Of a stretch of 64,000 nt of DNA, positions 1 to 12,297 are shown piece by piece (within the stretch, counting starts at the first letter, position 1; each line of letters starts with the position of its first letter). The stretch is taken from contig NW_026623067.1 in NCBI RefSeq assembly GCF_023065955.2, positions 60,024,444-60,088,443 on the forward strand, read 5' to 3'. Source of the stretch: Ursus arctos (taxonomy: Eukaryota > Chordata > Mammalia > Carnivora > Ursidae). The notes under the pieces were generated by a model. It did not search any database and was not told where the DNA came from. It saw only the letters and a list, made by a program, of their open reading frames with translations. The translations under genes were made by a program, and so were the position numbers.

Positions 1-907
1 TCTCTGGGTGGGTAGAGTGTCCACAAATTTTGGACACTCCAACCCATAGGCTAGATAGTGGTCTATAACATGACCTGGCTCAAAATGATAAACTGGGTTA
101 ATTATTTTATCTGTTTCCAAAATTTAGACTAAGTAATACAAAGAAATTATCTAGTTAGAAGTGAGAGGTAGAGATGAAAGCATACCATGCTGTATGGATA
201 AGGCCATGGGTAAACCAAGGTTATGAAGAAGCAGAAATTATGAGGAAAGACAACATGTTTTGAGTAGAGACAATGAAGAGGGAAGGAGAAATGGAATAAA
301 AGAAGATTCATGTAGCCCTGGAGAGGGAACATGATAAGGCAAGGGAGCCTCTGGAATGGCCCCGGGCTTGGCAGTTCCTGTTCAATTATAGTTCATTCTT
401 TGGTTTTGACATTGGTCTTATCTTTTGTATGCAGTTTTCTAGGTCACAGTCAATAAAAGTCTCCTCCATGGCAGTAAGATGTAGTGAAATGAGTGCGGCT
501 GGGAAACAAGTTTCTTCTTTCCTCAGAATGTTTACTGACGAGATAGTGAAAGCCAGCATTAGAGAGAAATAACTGTAAAATGGTTGTTGCTGAGTAGTAA
601 GAAAGAGCCACTGTGTGCTCATTATTGCCCTCTGAATTTGATCATTATGGGCTAGGAAGAGATGTAGGAAGCAGGCACAAGAAAATACTTCATTATTTCT
701 AAAGATGTATGGTTTTGTAATTTTGAAATGGAAATGGAAAACTTAGAGACCTGCTTTTATCCAGCCAGGAATTATTTTTGCCAATAGGGAATGAACAAAA
801 CTTCAAAAATACATTCATTCAATGGATCGTCCATGAAATTCTAGAATACTTATTATTATCTGGTATATCGGTCACATGTTTACTAAATTCAGTGACATTC
901 TCTTTTA
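1..907. other. No gene or repeat recognised
   Basis: AT-rich, unique-looking DNA. Short open frames here have no recognisable protein and no flanking splice or promoter signals I can support. Confidence 0.5.
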
Positions 908-1138
908 AAAGAAGTATTTTGAATGGACTCTGGGAAGCAAACTGAGGGCTTCAGAGGGGAGAGGGGTGGGGGATTGGGATAGGCAGGTGATGGGTATTAA
1001 GGAGGGCACATATTGCACAGAGCACTGGGTGTTATACGCAAATAATGAATCATGGAACACTACATCAAAAACTAAGGATGTACTGTATGGTGACTAACAT
1101 AATATAATAAAAAATTAAAAAAATAAAGAAGTATTTTG
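908..1138 (+). mobile_element. 5'-truncated L1 3' end with target-site duplication
   Basis: About 200 bp matching the 3' UTR of the carnivore L1 also present at 12939-13230: purine-rich G runs at 956-978, a shared GTGTTATACGCAA block, and the shared tail TGACTAACATAATATAATAA followed by A-rich sequence. A 14-bp target-site duplication AAAGAAGTATTTTG lies at 908-921 and 1125-1138, so this is a complete, severely truncated insertion. No coding sequence is retained. Confidence 0.9.
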
Positions 1139-3335
1139 TTACTTGAGAAATGAGGTATTTTCCTGATGTTCGTAAGATAGGGACATTTGGATTTCATCTA
1201 CTGCTACATACTGATCTTTCATGTAAAGGAATAGTTAGGCAGTCGTTAAGGCAGCACCATCAAAACAGCATTGACTCCCGGAATATCATTAACTTATTAG
1301 AGGGAATAAAGAGTTCTAAGTTGTAAATATACTAATATATGTCTCTTTCTTACAGAGCTGTTCTACCAAAGACTCACTTAAGATTCTGCCAATAAAGTAG
1401 CATGGTTTGAGCTCTTTTTGTTGTGACAGAAAAGATATGATGTGAAGGCAGGTCAAAGTAGGGTTGTAACTGCTGACAAGGGTCATTCTTTGAAAAACTC
1501 CTGGGCTTTTTATACATTTTTACCATGACACACTAACATTTAATCCTTATTGTAGTTATTTAACCTAATCATTGTGCCAAAGATATAATTGATCATTCTC
1601 CTGTAGGAGGAACATAGAATAACAATGCCCTAATTTTGTATGTCTCTGTTCCATAATGACAGGCTGTCATTTTCTATAATTTACCAGAGATGATGAACAA
1701 TGCGTGTAGGCTGAATGTAGTTGCTTAGTAACCACCTTTTAAAATTTTCTTAAATGTAATTGCTTCTCTGCTAGGGAAACACTGATCCAGCTAATTTGCA
1801 TTGAACCACTTTCTAAGCAACTCCACATATTAAACACCCCTGTGCCTTTTATTTCATATTATTTGCCTTTTAAAATCTGTTAAGGTAACCACCTTTGTTA
1901 TGATCACCATTTGTTTTTGAACAAAGTGAGGCTTTCAAATAATTATCTGTCCATTGTCATTTCCTCCCACTATTTGTTTTTTTTTTTGTTTTTGTTTTTT
2001 GTATCTCTTATTGCTTTTTTAGAGTTAAAGATAGATACTTAAACAGAATCATGAAAATCCCGTTTCACTCTGAAAGATTCTAGATGCTTTCTAACACCAC
2101 CAATCTGGTTTTCTTGAACTCAGTATCAAAATTTGCACCGTATGAATGTTCTCTTGGCTTCTATTCCTGATCTATCTCTTGCTGTTAATCGAACATCTAT
2201 GTTGCTATTTAAGAAAATATGGAGTCTATGCAGATACCTAGCACATGACTTGGCTTTTTCTAGTTGTGTCTACCCATATATACTAACTTGAAGGATGAAA
2301 TGGCTAAAAACTACAATTCTGTTAAATAGTTGTTGTTAGTATAGGATAATATTTCAAATTCTGAATTACTGCACTATTTCCAGTCCACCTTCTATAGCCG
2401 CCCATCTTTCCAGTAGGCAGAATGTTCCTATTGATGTAGAAATAATTCACAGCATGAAAAAAGTCGGCTTACTCTTGGATTCTAAGTTTGGGTTGGATAT
2501 AAGAGCGAAGAGACTAGAAAGGATTTGAGGAACTGAAAGAACTTGTTTATATTTCTGCCCACAGTCTTCAAACTTAGTAAATGGCCATCTAAGCTAGAGG
2601 AGAGGAGAGAGTTTGGAGAGAAGACAAAGGAAATTAGAAGCAGTGTAGTGACTTTACTCTTTGGACCCCATCCATGTTTGTGTCTCCCACTCTCAGATCT
2701 ACCTTACATCTCAGGATCCCCAGAGAGGAAAGTCTCAGGCAAAATCTGGAACAACTTTCAACCTCCAAGAGGTACTCCCTGCTCCATGCTAGCTTAGCAG
2801 AATGGCAGAATGGTGTAGATGGGAAAGAGTGGGCCAGAGACCACACCCTCCCCCAAATACCCAAACATTTTCCCCATGGATCCTTAGATCCAGCTGTTGC
2901 TGGGAACCTAGTGTGGTGACACAGAAGTTAGCTAAGAGTGAGAGTTGATAAGCCACTTGAGAGGAGGTCACCTAGCAGTGTTGAGAAGGCCTTCACCAAA
3001 AAGGATGCTGCTTGTACTTTCTGCTAGGGATGAGAAAGAGTGCAAAACTGAACCCAGATGACTGGCAGTACCAGAGAACAGAGGAGGAGCTGGTGGTCAA
3101 GAGCTTTGAGCTCCACTTGGGAAAACACTAGATACCTTGAACCAAGAGGCCAGACAAGTTATATCCCCAATAGACACCAGCAGAAACATGACCTCGGAAA
3201 AGTGACATATAGCTTACCAGTGCTGTAATGCTCTCATATACTTCCCTAGCACTCAGTTGCTACCCCAGAGGCAATGATGGAAGATGGAACATCCAGTTCA
3301 CTAAGATTTAACCTGGTGGTGATTTGACTACAAGT
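1139..3335. other. No gene or repeat recognised
   Basis: Mostly AT-rich unique DNA with a T-rich run at about 1975-2002. The stretch 2540-2970 has higher GC and overlapping short open frames on both strands, but none resembles a protein I know. Confidence 0.4.
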
Positions 3336-3339
3336 TGGA

Positions 3340-3402
3340 CTTGTGCTGTACTTAGAAAATCAGTGCTGGACTTAGAAAAATCAGTGCTGGACTTAGAAAA
3401 TC
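3340..3402. repeat. Three-copy short tandem repeat, about 21-bp unit
   Basis: The unit AGTGCTGGACTTAGAAAATC occurs about three times in a row, the first copy diverged (TGTGCTGTACTTAGAAAAT). It looks like local slippage or unequal exchange in unique DNA. Confidence 0.85.
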
Positions 3403-3649
3403 CAGAAAATATTTCTTTTAAGTTGCATTAGTAGGCAGACTGGAGAAACAGATTTATTCAAATAAAGGAAGTGAACATGTTTGCACCCCATTTCATTTGT
3501 ACCTTTTGTGTGGCTCAGCCTGGTTTTGTGTTAAGACAGCAGGGGTTGAGGGGATGAGGGTGGAGGAAGCAGAGGAGTGTAGTGAAGTTTCTATTTCATA
3601 TGGAACAATGTGGATGATATGGCCAAGAGTAGGTGATCTGTAACAAGGA

Positions 3650-3835
3650 AATCTGGTTTGAATCCTGGCCTCAACAATTATTAGTTCTGTGTTTTTGGGC
3701 CAATTATTTGATTCTACTTAATCTGATTTTTCTCATGGACAGAAATATAATATTCAACCTCATAGGGTTATTGTGAGGTTTTGAGATACAATATATTACA
3801 CTTTTGGCACATGGTGTCTGTAATATAATCACAGT
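3650..3835 (+). mobile_element. MIR SINE, sense
   Basis: Follows the MIR core in order: GAATCCTGGCCTC, then a decayed GTGTTTTTGGGCCAA, TTTTTCTCATGG, CTCATAGGGTTATTGTGAGG, and a final GGCACATGGTG. This is an ancient tRNA-derived SINE, heavily mutated and with no visible target duplication. Confidence 0.85.
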
Positions 3836-5205
3836 GTATCATATTCTTGACCTCCAGTGCTTTCCTTCATCTTCAACCCCTACCACCTCTCTCCTCCTCA
3901 GTCCCCCACCCCCCAACATGAAAGAAGGCTCCATGTGGGTAGAACGTCTACCTTACTTGCCTCTGTATCCATTGTGTCTGGGGCACAATAGGTGTCAAAT
4001 GAAGAGTTGTTGACAGAATAAATTGGGACAGAGCTCTAGGGAGGTAGCTGGGAGTAAAGCCGATTCTACCCATAGAGAAAATCCCAAGTGAAAGGAAAAT
4101 ATTTAGACCTCAGTGGGGTGAATGGAAGTGCAGGTGGTCGTAAATGGTAAGTTTCAGGAGTGCAGATTTTCATTACAGTGAAGGAAACAGAACACATTCA
4201 TATTCACATGCACACTTATATTTACAATAGAAAGGGAACAGAAATCCACGATCTGTATGGACAAAAGAATCCTGAGCTATAAAAGCATAGTTTTATAGAC
4301 CACTGGTTGTGTTTTCCAACAGCGTGTGTATGTTTGTGAGAAAGTATGTGTATGTCTGTTATTAGCATGTCTTTCTGAATGTCTGAAAAATACTTGGACC
4401 ACATTTTTCAGTCTTACCTGATTGTTTTGAATCTCTCTATCATCTATCTATCATATGCAAGCTAAGTGCTTCTATATGAAAAATGTAAATAGAATTTAAC
4501 TACATTGCAAGGTCATTACTGATGCTTTAAGGATCTTTAAGAGCTTGTAAAGATGAAGACATTTTAGAAAGATTTTCATTTGACATTTTAAGACTACTGT
4601 AGGTTTTTAGAATATAATTAACCTTTAGACCTGACTCATTTATTAAATGAGTAACAGACTTGACCTTGGAATAAGAGCAAAATCTTAATGGATAATTGGA
4701 TTAGGACATGGTATACCTTCATTCTTTTCTTTCTTTTTTAAAATAAAAAACCTTTAAAATCTCACATTTATAGCTTTTATTATTTTTATCATAACTTCTG
4801 GGAATGAGGGGTAATAGTTTTCTAAAGGAAGAGAATTTTATGTTTCTAATGATAAAAGATTTAATGTCCTTGACATAGTAAATGATACTGTTTACTTCTG
4901 TTTTTCTTGAAAATTATCGTCTGATTTCCATATTCACTGTACATAAAGAATACCCTATGTACAAAATGGTTTTCTCTTATGGCATTATCATCAAGCCATA
5001 AGTAAATGTTCTTTTATTTATGAGAGAAGGAAAAGGTTAATTCTCGGGTTCTTTTGAAAGTAATTCTTTGAATATGGCATCATTTAATAATGTAGAATGA
5101 ACATTTCATGCTTCCTATAAAGATATTTCTCTGAGACCAACACTAGCCAAGAGTTGACTAGGAGAAGCTAATTATAGACTCCAGCTGAGCAGGAAGGCAT
5201 TGGTC
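3836..5205. other. No gene or repeat recognised
   Basis: AT-rich unique DNA. It contains a short CTAT-type run near 4434-4452 and nothing else I can classify. Confidence 0.4.
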
Positions 5206-5310
5206 CAGTGATTCTCAGACTTCCTTATCATAAGAATCACCCAAAGAATTTATTAAACCACGGATCTCTGGGTCCCATATCCAGAGATTTTGATTTAATG
5301 AGTGATGTAG
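5206..5310. mobile_element. MER5A-like hAT DNA transposon fragment
   Basis: Begins with a degraded terminal repeat (CAGTGATTCTCAGACTT) followed by ATAAGAATCACCCAAAG, CTGGGTCCCATATCCAGAG and TTTTGATTTAATGAG, matching the order of the non-autonomous MER5A element. It stops at about half the usual ~190 bp, where the next repeat starts. Confidence 0.75.
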
Positions 5311-5760
5311 TTGATTGAAAGGTGGCTTCCAAAAAGATATAGTCACACATTCTATCTCCTGGAATCTGTAAATGAAACCTTATGTGGAAGAGGGGTCTTT
5401 GCAGGTATAACTAAGGATCTCTGGACAAGATTTTTCTGGATGATATGGGTAGGTCCTAAATCCAAAAACAAGTGTCCTTATAAAATACACACTGAAGGAG
5501 AAAAGACACACGGGGGCGATAGCCATGTGAAGGCGGAAATTGGAGTTTGCAGTCATAGGCTAAGGAACACCTGGAGCCATTAGAACCTGGGAGAGGCAAA
5601 AGAACAATTCTTCCTAGAGACTTCCACGGATGCACAGTCCTGCTAACACCTTGATTTGTAACTTATAGCTCCTATAACTGTGAGAGAATACATTTTTGTT
5701 GATTTAGGTCATTTAGTTTATGGTAATTTGTACAGCAACCCTAGGAACCTAGTACAGGTG
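5311..5760 (+). mobile_element. MLT1-like (MaLR) solo LTR
   Basis: Recognised by its ordered landmarks: GGTCTTTGCAGGTATAACTAA, GGTAGGTCCTAAATCC, GTGTCCTTATAAA, CCATGTGAAGGCGGA, GCTAACACCTTGATTTG, ACTGTGAGAGAATA and CCTAGGAACCTAGTACA. The same element occurs at 39418-39856 and reversed at 31021-31435. The MaLR assignment is from memory; no internal genes are attached. Confidence 0.7.
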
Positions 5761-6019
5761 TGGACAAAGAATTTGAATTTCCTACAAGCTGTTAATGCTG
5801 GGAAGTGGACCATGATTTGAATGGTACTGATTTAGTAGATGCTTCAAGCTTAGGTGGAAAAGAAATCAATTCCAGGATGTTCCATAAATCAGTCGTATAC
5901 AATAAATTTAAATCATCAAACTGCCCAGGAAAATGAGCAAGGCTGAAACCTAGTTTGCATTGCTTTCTTTCCTCTTTGATATTTCCTGCTGAGTGGGTGT
6001 TCTGTGCTCACAGAGCCTG

Positions 6020-6290
6020 TTTACTCCTGGTTATCCTCAAACCTCAGTTTAAACTTCATTTCCTTCATTCCTCTGGATTAGGTTAGCCTTTATTGTAACA
6101 CTCCAGTAGCAGTCTGTACTTCCGTGCAGGTAGCACTGATCACCATTCTAATGATTGTTTCAATGTCCATCATTCTGGAACATTGTAAATTTTTAAGGCT
6201 AGAGGCCATAAAAGTCTGACAGCTCTATCCCCAGTTCCTAAGAGAGTTTAACATTGCAGTGGGTGTTCAATAAACCTATCTATGAATGAA
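6020..6290 (+). mobile_element. L2 LINE 3' end
   Basis: Degraded L2 landmarks: the TTCATTTCCTTCATTCCTCTGG region, AGAGGCCATAAAAGTCTGACAG, CTATCCCCAGT, and the typical end GGTGTTCAATAAACCTATCTATGAATGAA. Only the non-coding 3' part is visible. Confidence 0.65.
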
Positions 6291-7004
6291 AGGTGAGCCC
6301 TGCCCTAAAATAGAGTTAGAGGTTCAGAGATTACTACTTTTAGTAGAATATTTACTGTTTCTCTATTGACTGCAGATTTTTATTAAGCAGATTTAGCGGA
6401 TAAAATAAGATGTTAGAAGTGCACCAACAAATTATTAAGTATTTTTTTCTGTGCAGAATGGTTTATTGAATTAGATGCTCTGAATCAAAATATATATTTT
6501 ATAAATTTATCCAGGCCCTGTCAGCTCCAGTTGATTGGTGTGATCCTTCTTTTTACCTCCGGGGCAAGGTTTTGTCAATATGTGTAATATACATGCCAAA
6601 AAAAAAAAAAAAAAAAAAGGATGATACTTTCTAGAAAGTACTCATTTTAATAACCACAAAATATGTATGTTTTTACTAGGCTTTTAAAGACAGGGTTTGA
6701 AACTGCAGCTTCATATTTTTTTCTAACCAATGACGTGAGAACAGTTTTTTTAGTAGACCATAACTTTTCATCTCTCAGAACAAAGTGACCAATTTGTAAC
6801 TATGACTACCTACGTAAATTCTGCTAAGAATTTATTATTAAGTCTCATGCTAGAGTATAGATTGATAGTTTTGATGGCATCACTAGCTAGAGTTCTAGCT
6901 GTGCAAGGTGACCCAGACAATTTCAGCAGAAATTATTTCACAGTAGCCCATTCTTCTTCTGTGGGATATATATATATATATATTTTTTTTTTAACTTTTC
7001 AAAG
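6291..7004. other. Unclassified AT-rich DNA with simple runs
   Basis: Holds an A21 run at about 6598-6618 and a short TA repeat followed by T10 near 6964-6992. No SINE body precedes the A run, so I do not call it a retroposon tail. Confidence 0.5.
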
Positions 7005-7113
7005 ATTTATTTTTTTCACCTTTACTGAGATATAATTGACAAATAAAATTGGAATATGTTTAAAGTGTACAATGTGATAATTTGATATGTATACACACTG
7101 TCAAAGAATTCTT
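7005..7113 (-). mobile_element. L1 3' end, antisense
   Basis: Carries the familiar reversed L1M tail (ACTGAGATATAATTGACA and AAGTGTACAATGTGATAATT). A young SINE interrupts it at 7114; the sequence beyond the SINE is not clearly L1. Confidence 0.7.
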
Positions 7114-7310
7114 TTTTTTTTTTTTTAAAGATTTTATTTATTTGACAGAGATAGAGACAGCCAGCGAGAGAGGGAACACAAGCAGGGGGAGTGGGAGAGG
7201 AAGAAGCAGGCTCCCAGCAGAGGAGCCTGATGTGGGGCTTGATCCCGTAACGCCGGTATCACGCCCTGAGCCGAAGGCAGACGCTTAACCGCTGTGCCAC
7301 CCAGGCGCCC
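7114..7310 (-). mobile_element. Young SINEC (tRNA-Lys) insertion
   Basis: Reads in reverse: T-rich tail, ATTTTATTTATTTGACAG, CT-rich body, then the reversed tRNA head ending GCCACCCAGGCGCCCC. It is flanked by a 16-bp duplication, CTGTCAAAGAATTCTT, at 7098-7113 and 7311-7326. Low divergence from the copies at 16320, 18786 and 20494 marks it as recent. Confidence 0.95.
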
Positions 7311-7589
7311 CTGTCAAAGAATTCTTAAGTGGAATATCTTAAAGGGTTTTTATCAACTAGATAATGTATTATATATTAGCTACTAGGTGAGCTCTATTTT
7401 GCTAGTAAGTGCAGTTTTTAATTAAAAAATTTAAATCCAAGTTTTAAATTTATGTCTAAATCCAAGATACCATATTCTTCTCATAAGACCACATTAAAAA
7501 AATTAAATAACTCGTATAGGTAATTCCCTTCAGGCTAAAATGGGAAAAGAATGTTGTGATTTACAGAAAATGATCTGAATGACCAAATA

Positions 7590-8405
7590 TGTATTTTTCA
7601 TGTTATTTGGTTTTAGCCCTATGGTTTCTGGCTCACAGCTCCCAAAACCCTTGGAATTTCCTGAGTGATAAGAGCAATGGGAGCATTTTTTGTCGTAATA
7701 TTTGGTCTCTTGTTCTCAGTTTCTGAAATCACTTCAGGGCCATGAAGGGAAGATGGGTGTCTTGTTACTCATGAGAAGCCCCTTCCACCACGACTGGGTT
7801 TATGTTAATGAGGTGACTTTTGGAAAGTACCTAAGGATGGGGGCTGGTTGCCAGAGGAGCCAACTATGTGATTAGAGGTTGCAGCTTTCATATGTCCCCC
7901 TGCCCTATTTCTGGGAGGGGAGAGGGGCTGGAAGTTGAGTTCAATCACCAATGGCCAATGACTTAATCAAGCATACCTGTTTTAATGAGGCCTCCATAAA
8001 AGCCCAAAAAGATGGGTTTTGGAGAGCCTCCAGGTTGGTGAATATAATACATGGAGATTTGGGAGAGTGGTGTGGTGGGGGAGGGCATGGACACTCCCTG
8101 TCATTTCCTTATACTCTGCTCTATGAAACTCTTCCATCTGACTGTTCCTGAGTATATCCTTTTATAATAAATGGTAATCAGTTAAGTAAAATGTTTCTCT
8201 GAGGTCTGTGAGTCACTCTAGCCAACTAATTGAACCCAGGGAGGGAGTCATTGGAATCTCCTACTATAGCCACTTGGTCCAGGAAACAACCTGGACTTGC
8301 CTTGACATCTCCTAAGTGAGGGCAGTCTTGTGGGACAGAGTCTGGGTGCTGTCTCTGGGAACCTAATGTCACAGTTGAGTTGAATTGTAGGAAGCCCAGC
8401 TGGCT
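7590..8405 (+). mobile_element. ERV solo LTR, copy 1 (family unassigned)
   Basis: About 800 bp with LTR-like landmarks: TTAATGAGGTGACTTTTGGAAAG, CAATGGCCAATGACTTAATCAA, CCTCCATAAAAGCCCAAAA, TTTATAATAAATGGTAATC (probable polyadenylation signal at 8164-8170), TCTCTGAGGTCTGTGAG and GGCAGTCTTGTGGGACAGAG. The same order recurs at 48420-49010. No gag, pol or env is attached. I recognise the element type but not the exact subfamily. Confidence 0.75.
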
Positions 8406-9190
8406 TCTCTTCCTTCTGATTTTAGGAGGAATGCATTTAATCTTTCACCACTACATAAGAAATTAGCATCAATTTGAAAACACAATCTATTTTAGTAATG
8501 CAGTCATCTTGCTGTTCATTAACCGTAAAGTAGCAACTTGTAAGCTCCCAAGATCCATTAGTCTAGTATACAATTCTATTCTATACTCAGTAATGTTTCT
8601 GCAAATATCAAACGCAGTGATTTTTTAAGAAAAAGTCTACTATTGGGTGAATTGTCATCAATCTGAAATTGTGTTTAACGGGAAATAGCAATTTCTTGAC
8701 TGAGTACATATAACTAAGGATATGTGATTCACTTTTGTTGTGTCACTAAAGTTCTTACTTACCACTTGAATGATATCCAGATTAAATAATTAGAATCCTA
8801 ATATCTGTTGATCTGTGTCTTTTGTCTCTTCACACATGAGGGCACTTATGTTCTAGAGGTCTCTCTACTGTCTTCAGAAGAAAAACGAACAACTCTTTGG
8901 ATTACACCTGGAACATTCATAAATTCTCTTAAGAGCAGGGTCAGAATTATCTTTAATTACATCTCTTGTAGAACGTATGTATACTTTAGTTCTGCTGCAT
9001 CATAAATAAATTCCCATACTTGAGGCAGCGTAATCATTCCCCTGCTCATGGTACCTGAAAGAACCTAATTAACATATGTAAAATTAGAGTAAGAATAAAT
9101 TATTAATTTCAGACTCTTTCCTTTTTTGACAAGGAATTTAGTGCACTTCACATTCCTCTGCCCTCCCTCCTCAGCCCCAACTATCCCCTC
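8406..9190. other. No gene or repeat recognised
   Basis: AT-rich unique-looking DNA; the one small plus-strand open frame near 8808-9005 resembles nothing I know. Confidence 0.4.
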
Positions 9191-9196
9191 AATACT

Positions 9197-9400
9197 TTTT
9201 AAAAAAAGATTTATTTATTTATTTATTTGAGAGAGAGAACACACACAAATTAGAGGGGTAGAGGGAGAATGAGAGAGAATCTCAAGAAGCCTCCGTGCTG
9301 AGCATGGAGACCAATGCAGGGCTCGATCACACGTCCCTGAGATCATGACCAAAGCTGAAACCTTGAGTAGGATGCCCAACCAAATGCACCACCCTGTCTC
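9197..9400 (-). mobile_element. Old SINEC copy, antisense
   Basis: Retains the reversed A-tail (AAAGATTTATTTATTTATTT), GAGAGAGAGAACACAC, a degraded body with GGGCTCGATCACACGTCC (reversed tRNA B-box region) and a decayed head. Much more diverged than the neighbours at 7114 and 10463. Confidence 0.85.
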
Positions 9401-10084
9401 CACCTCCCCCAAATACTGTTAACAGCCAATGTTAATTTAACATTAGGCTGTAGATTTATCTTGCTGGTGGGAAGAACTGGAATATGTTAATAAAATAAAA
9501 TTTCAGTTTTATTTTGGAAGCAGCTTGGGTTTAGAGAGAAACTATGTGAGCACCATGTTATTTACCTAGGCTCTAGATGGATGGCAAGATAGCTTTGGGA
9601 TAAACCTAGTTATTTTGTGCGGGGAATTTTTTTATGACAAAACTAACATGTAAAACACAGATCAGGAGAGAGTTGAATGTCCTTTAGCCTAATAAGGCCA
9701 TGGTTATTGTTTGTCAAGTGGTAAAATAAATAGGCAAAATAAGCAATCTCAAATAAAGAAACCAGGGTGTTTTTCATGGAGGTAAACTGGCTAGACTTCA
9801 CAAGAAAAAAGGTTTTACTGTGGCAAATTGTTGGGTTTTCAGGAAAAACTCGCCCCCAGCAACTCCTTCTGGAGAAGATGGAACAGCGGTTGAAATATCC
9901 TATCCTCATCCTTTCTCTGTCCTTTTGTAGATGACTGACATCCCAACATGAAAGGCGTCTTTAACCATCCTTCTGCTTCCTAGCACAATGATATTGCAGT
10001 CTCTGAGTAGACACAGAAAGAGAAGACTTACTGATAACAGGTGTGGGATAGGGAGCAGAGCTGGTTCTTGTGATCAGAACAAAA
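9401..10084. other. No gene or repeat recognised
   Basis: Unique-looking DNA with one minus-strand open frame of 88 codons (9643-9909) that I do not recognise and consider a chance frame. Confidence 0.4.
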
Positions 10085-10481
10085 TTTCCAGTCTTTTTTA
10101 AAAAATTGAGATATAATTGACATATGACATTGTATTAGTTTCAGGTACACAACGTAATGATTTGATATATGTATATATTGCAAAACGATCACCACAATAC
10201 TTTTAGTTAACATCCATTACCAGACAGTTGCAATTTTTTTTCTTGTGATAAGAACATTTAAGATCGGTTCTCTTAGCAATTTTCAGATATACAGTATTAT
10301 TAACTACAGTCATCATGCTGTACATTACATTCCCAGAACTTGTTTATTTTATAACTGGCAGTTGGTACCTTTTGACCCCCTTCACCCTCTTGGCCACCCC
10401 ACCCCCATCTCTGGCAACCACCAATCTGTTCTCTGTAAGTTCAGCCTTTTATTTTTATCTTTATTTTTTATTTTTTTATTT

Positions 10482-10512
<31 letters not shown>

Positions 10513-11059
10513 TTTGACAGAGAGAGAGACGGGCAGCGAGAGAGGGAACACAAGTAGGGGGAGTGGGAGAGGAAGAAGCAGGCTCCCAGCGGAGGAGCCT
10601 GATGTGGGGCTCGATCCCAGAATGCTGGGATCACACCCTGAGCTGAAGGCAGATGCTTAACGACTGAGCCACCCAGGCGCCCCAGCTTTTTTTTTTTTTT
10701 TTTTAAATTAAGGTTCCACATGTAAGTGAGATCATACAGTATTTGTTTTTTTCTGTCTGATTTATTTCACTTAGCATAATGCCCTCAGGGTCTATCTATG
10801 TTGTCACAAATTGCAAGAGTTCCTTCCTTTTTATGGCTAAATGATATTCCATTGTATTCCAAATGTGAGATATGTGTATATATCTCTCTCACACACACAT
10901 TTGCTTTATCCATTCATCTGTTGATGGGCACTTAGGTTTTTTTCCATGTCTTGACCATTATAAATACTTCTACAATGAACATGGGGGTGGATGCAGATGC
11001 CTTTTCAAGATAGTAATTTCCTTCGGGTAAATACCCAGAAGTGGAATTGCTGGGTCACA
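10085..11059 (-). mobile_element. L1M 3' portion, antisense, split by a SINE
   Basis: Reversed L1 landmarks run in order on both sides of a SINE: TTGAGATATAATTGACATATG, TTAGTTTCAGGTACACAACGT, CTCTGGCAACCACCAATCTGTTC, then GATTTATTTCACTTAGCATAATG, TTCCATTGTATTCC, CATTCATCTGTTGATGG and GGGTAAATACCCAGAAGTGG. It includes 3' UTR and the last codons of ORF2, all decayed. Confidence 0.9.
10463..10683 (-). mobile_element. SINEC insertion inside L1
   Basis: Long ATTT-repeat tail (10480-10515), GACAGAGAGAGAGACGGGCAGCG body, reversed head ending CCACCCAGGCGCCCC. It divides the L1 at 10085-11059, so it is younger than that L1. Confidence 0.93.
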
Positions 11060-12297
11060 ATTTTTTGCTCTTTACAATCATAGCACAGTGCAGTGCTTGG
11101 CTCTAGGAATCATGGAAGAGGGAACACATCGAACACTATTGGTGTGAACTCACACCAGCTGACAGATGGTGTGGATTCCAAAATATTTAGTATTTCAGTC
11201 ATTGGTCAGGGCAGACTGGGACCTTTCTCAAATATTTCGGGCCAGAAAGAGTGTTGCCAGCGTGTTTTGGTAAATTTTTAACAACCAGATCTCTGAACAA
11301 AGAAAAACTCTGATTTATAGTGTTTGTCATTTTCTGTGGTATGGATCGTCCCACTGTGGCTGATTTCAAGCTACCAGTGTTATGTTACTTAACCCTGGGG
11401 TCGGGCAGAGGTGCGCAGGAACACATGTATAGCATTTCCACCAGAGAAACACAACTGATACAATCTCAAGGGCATGGATAACAGGAAATTGTAGTAAAAT
11501 TAGAAAGGTATGGAGTTTTGAATATTTATTACCTTTGCTTTTAGTACTGGGAATGGAGAGATAAAATCTTATTATTTGTAAATAATCTGATTATGTAGAA
11601 CATTTAAGAGCCTTGGGGGGGGGCGTTTTCCTTCATGTGTGGTTTTTTCACTTGTTCTTTTTCAGCTGCTCTGAGTCAGAAGGGTTTTTATAGTGTCTTG
11701 GTTTCACATTTTGAGGTTTGCTCATTTATTTGGTTCTGATTCACTTTGTGACATTGATCCCTGACATATTTCTAAAGGCTAACATTCTGAGAGTGAAATG
11801 ATAGCTCATTACCAAACAAGACTTTGTACCTAAACATCATTGTGAGCATGTTAAATGTCACTCCTTCCTATTGTTTTCCATAACCCCAAACTGTGTTTTC
11901 CTGTTGATTTATTCTGCTATATCAATTTGCTTACTAAAGTATTTTTAAAATGTATCAAGTTTTTGATTTCCAATAAATGACAAATTTAAATTTGGACATA
12001 TCTAACTTTCTGCTCATTATGTAAAGAGAACAGTTTATAATTAGTCCCAACCAATGTAATCTTGAATTTCCCCATTATTTTACTTTGTGTAAAATAATTT
12101 TAATATAATATTCTATACATACTATTTACAGTTTCTTGTTTTATAAAAGGCAAGAGATACAATATAAGAAACATAGTCTGTTTAATCATCTATGGTCATG
12201 ATTTACCAGATAACAAGAGAAAATAAAAGGTAAAAGAGTCTCTTCTAGGAAAATTGATCCTTAATTAATATCTATATTCTCTGCCTTGGTTAGAAAC
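11060..12297. other. No gene or repeat recognised
   Basis: AT-rich DNA with a G run near 11616-11626. Some of the AT-rich part (11940-12250) may be old repeat, but I see no landmark that supports a family. Confidence 0.4.

Noticed and set aside
6598..6618. A21 run as the tail of a processed pseudogene
   Set aside because: The upstream sequence shows no open frame, no retroposon body and no flanking duplication.
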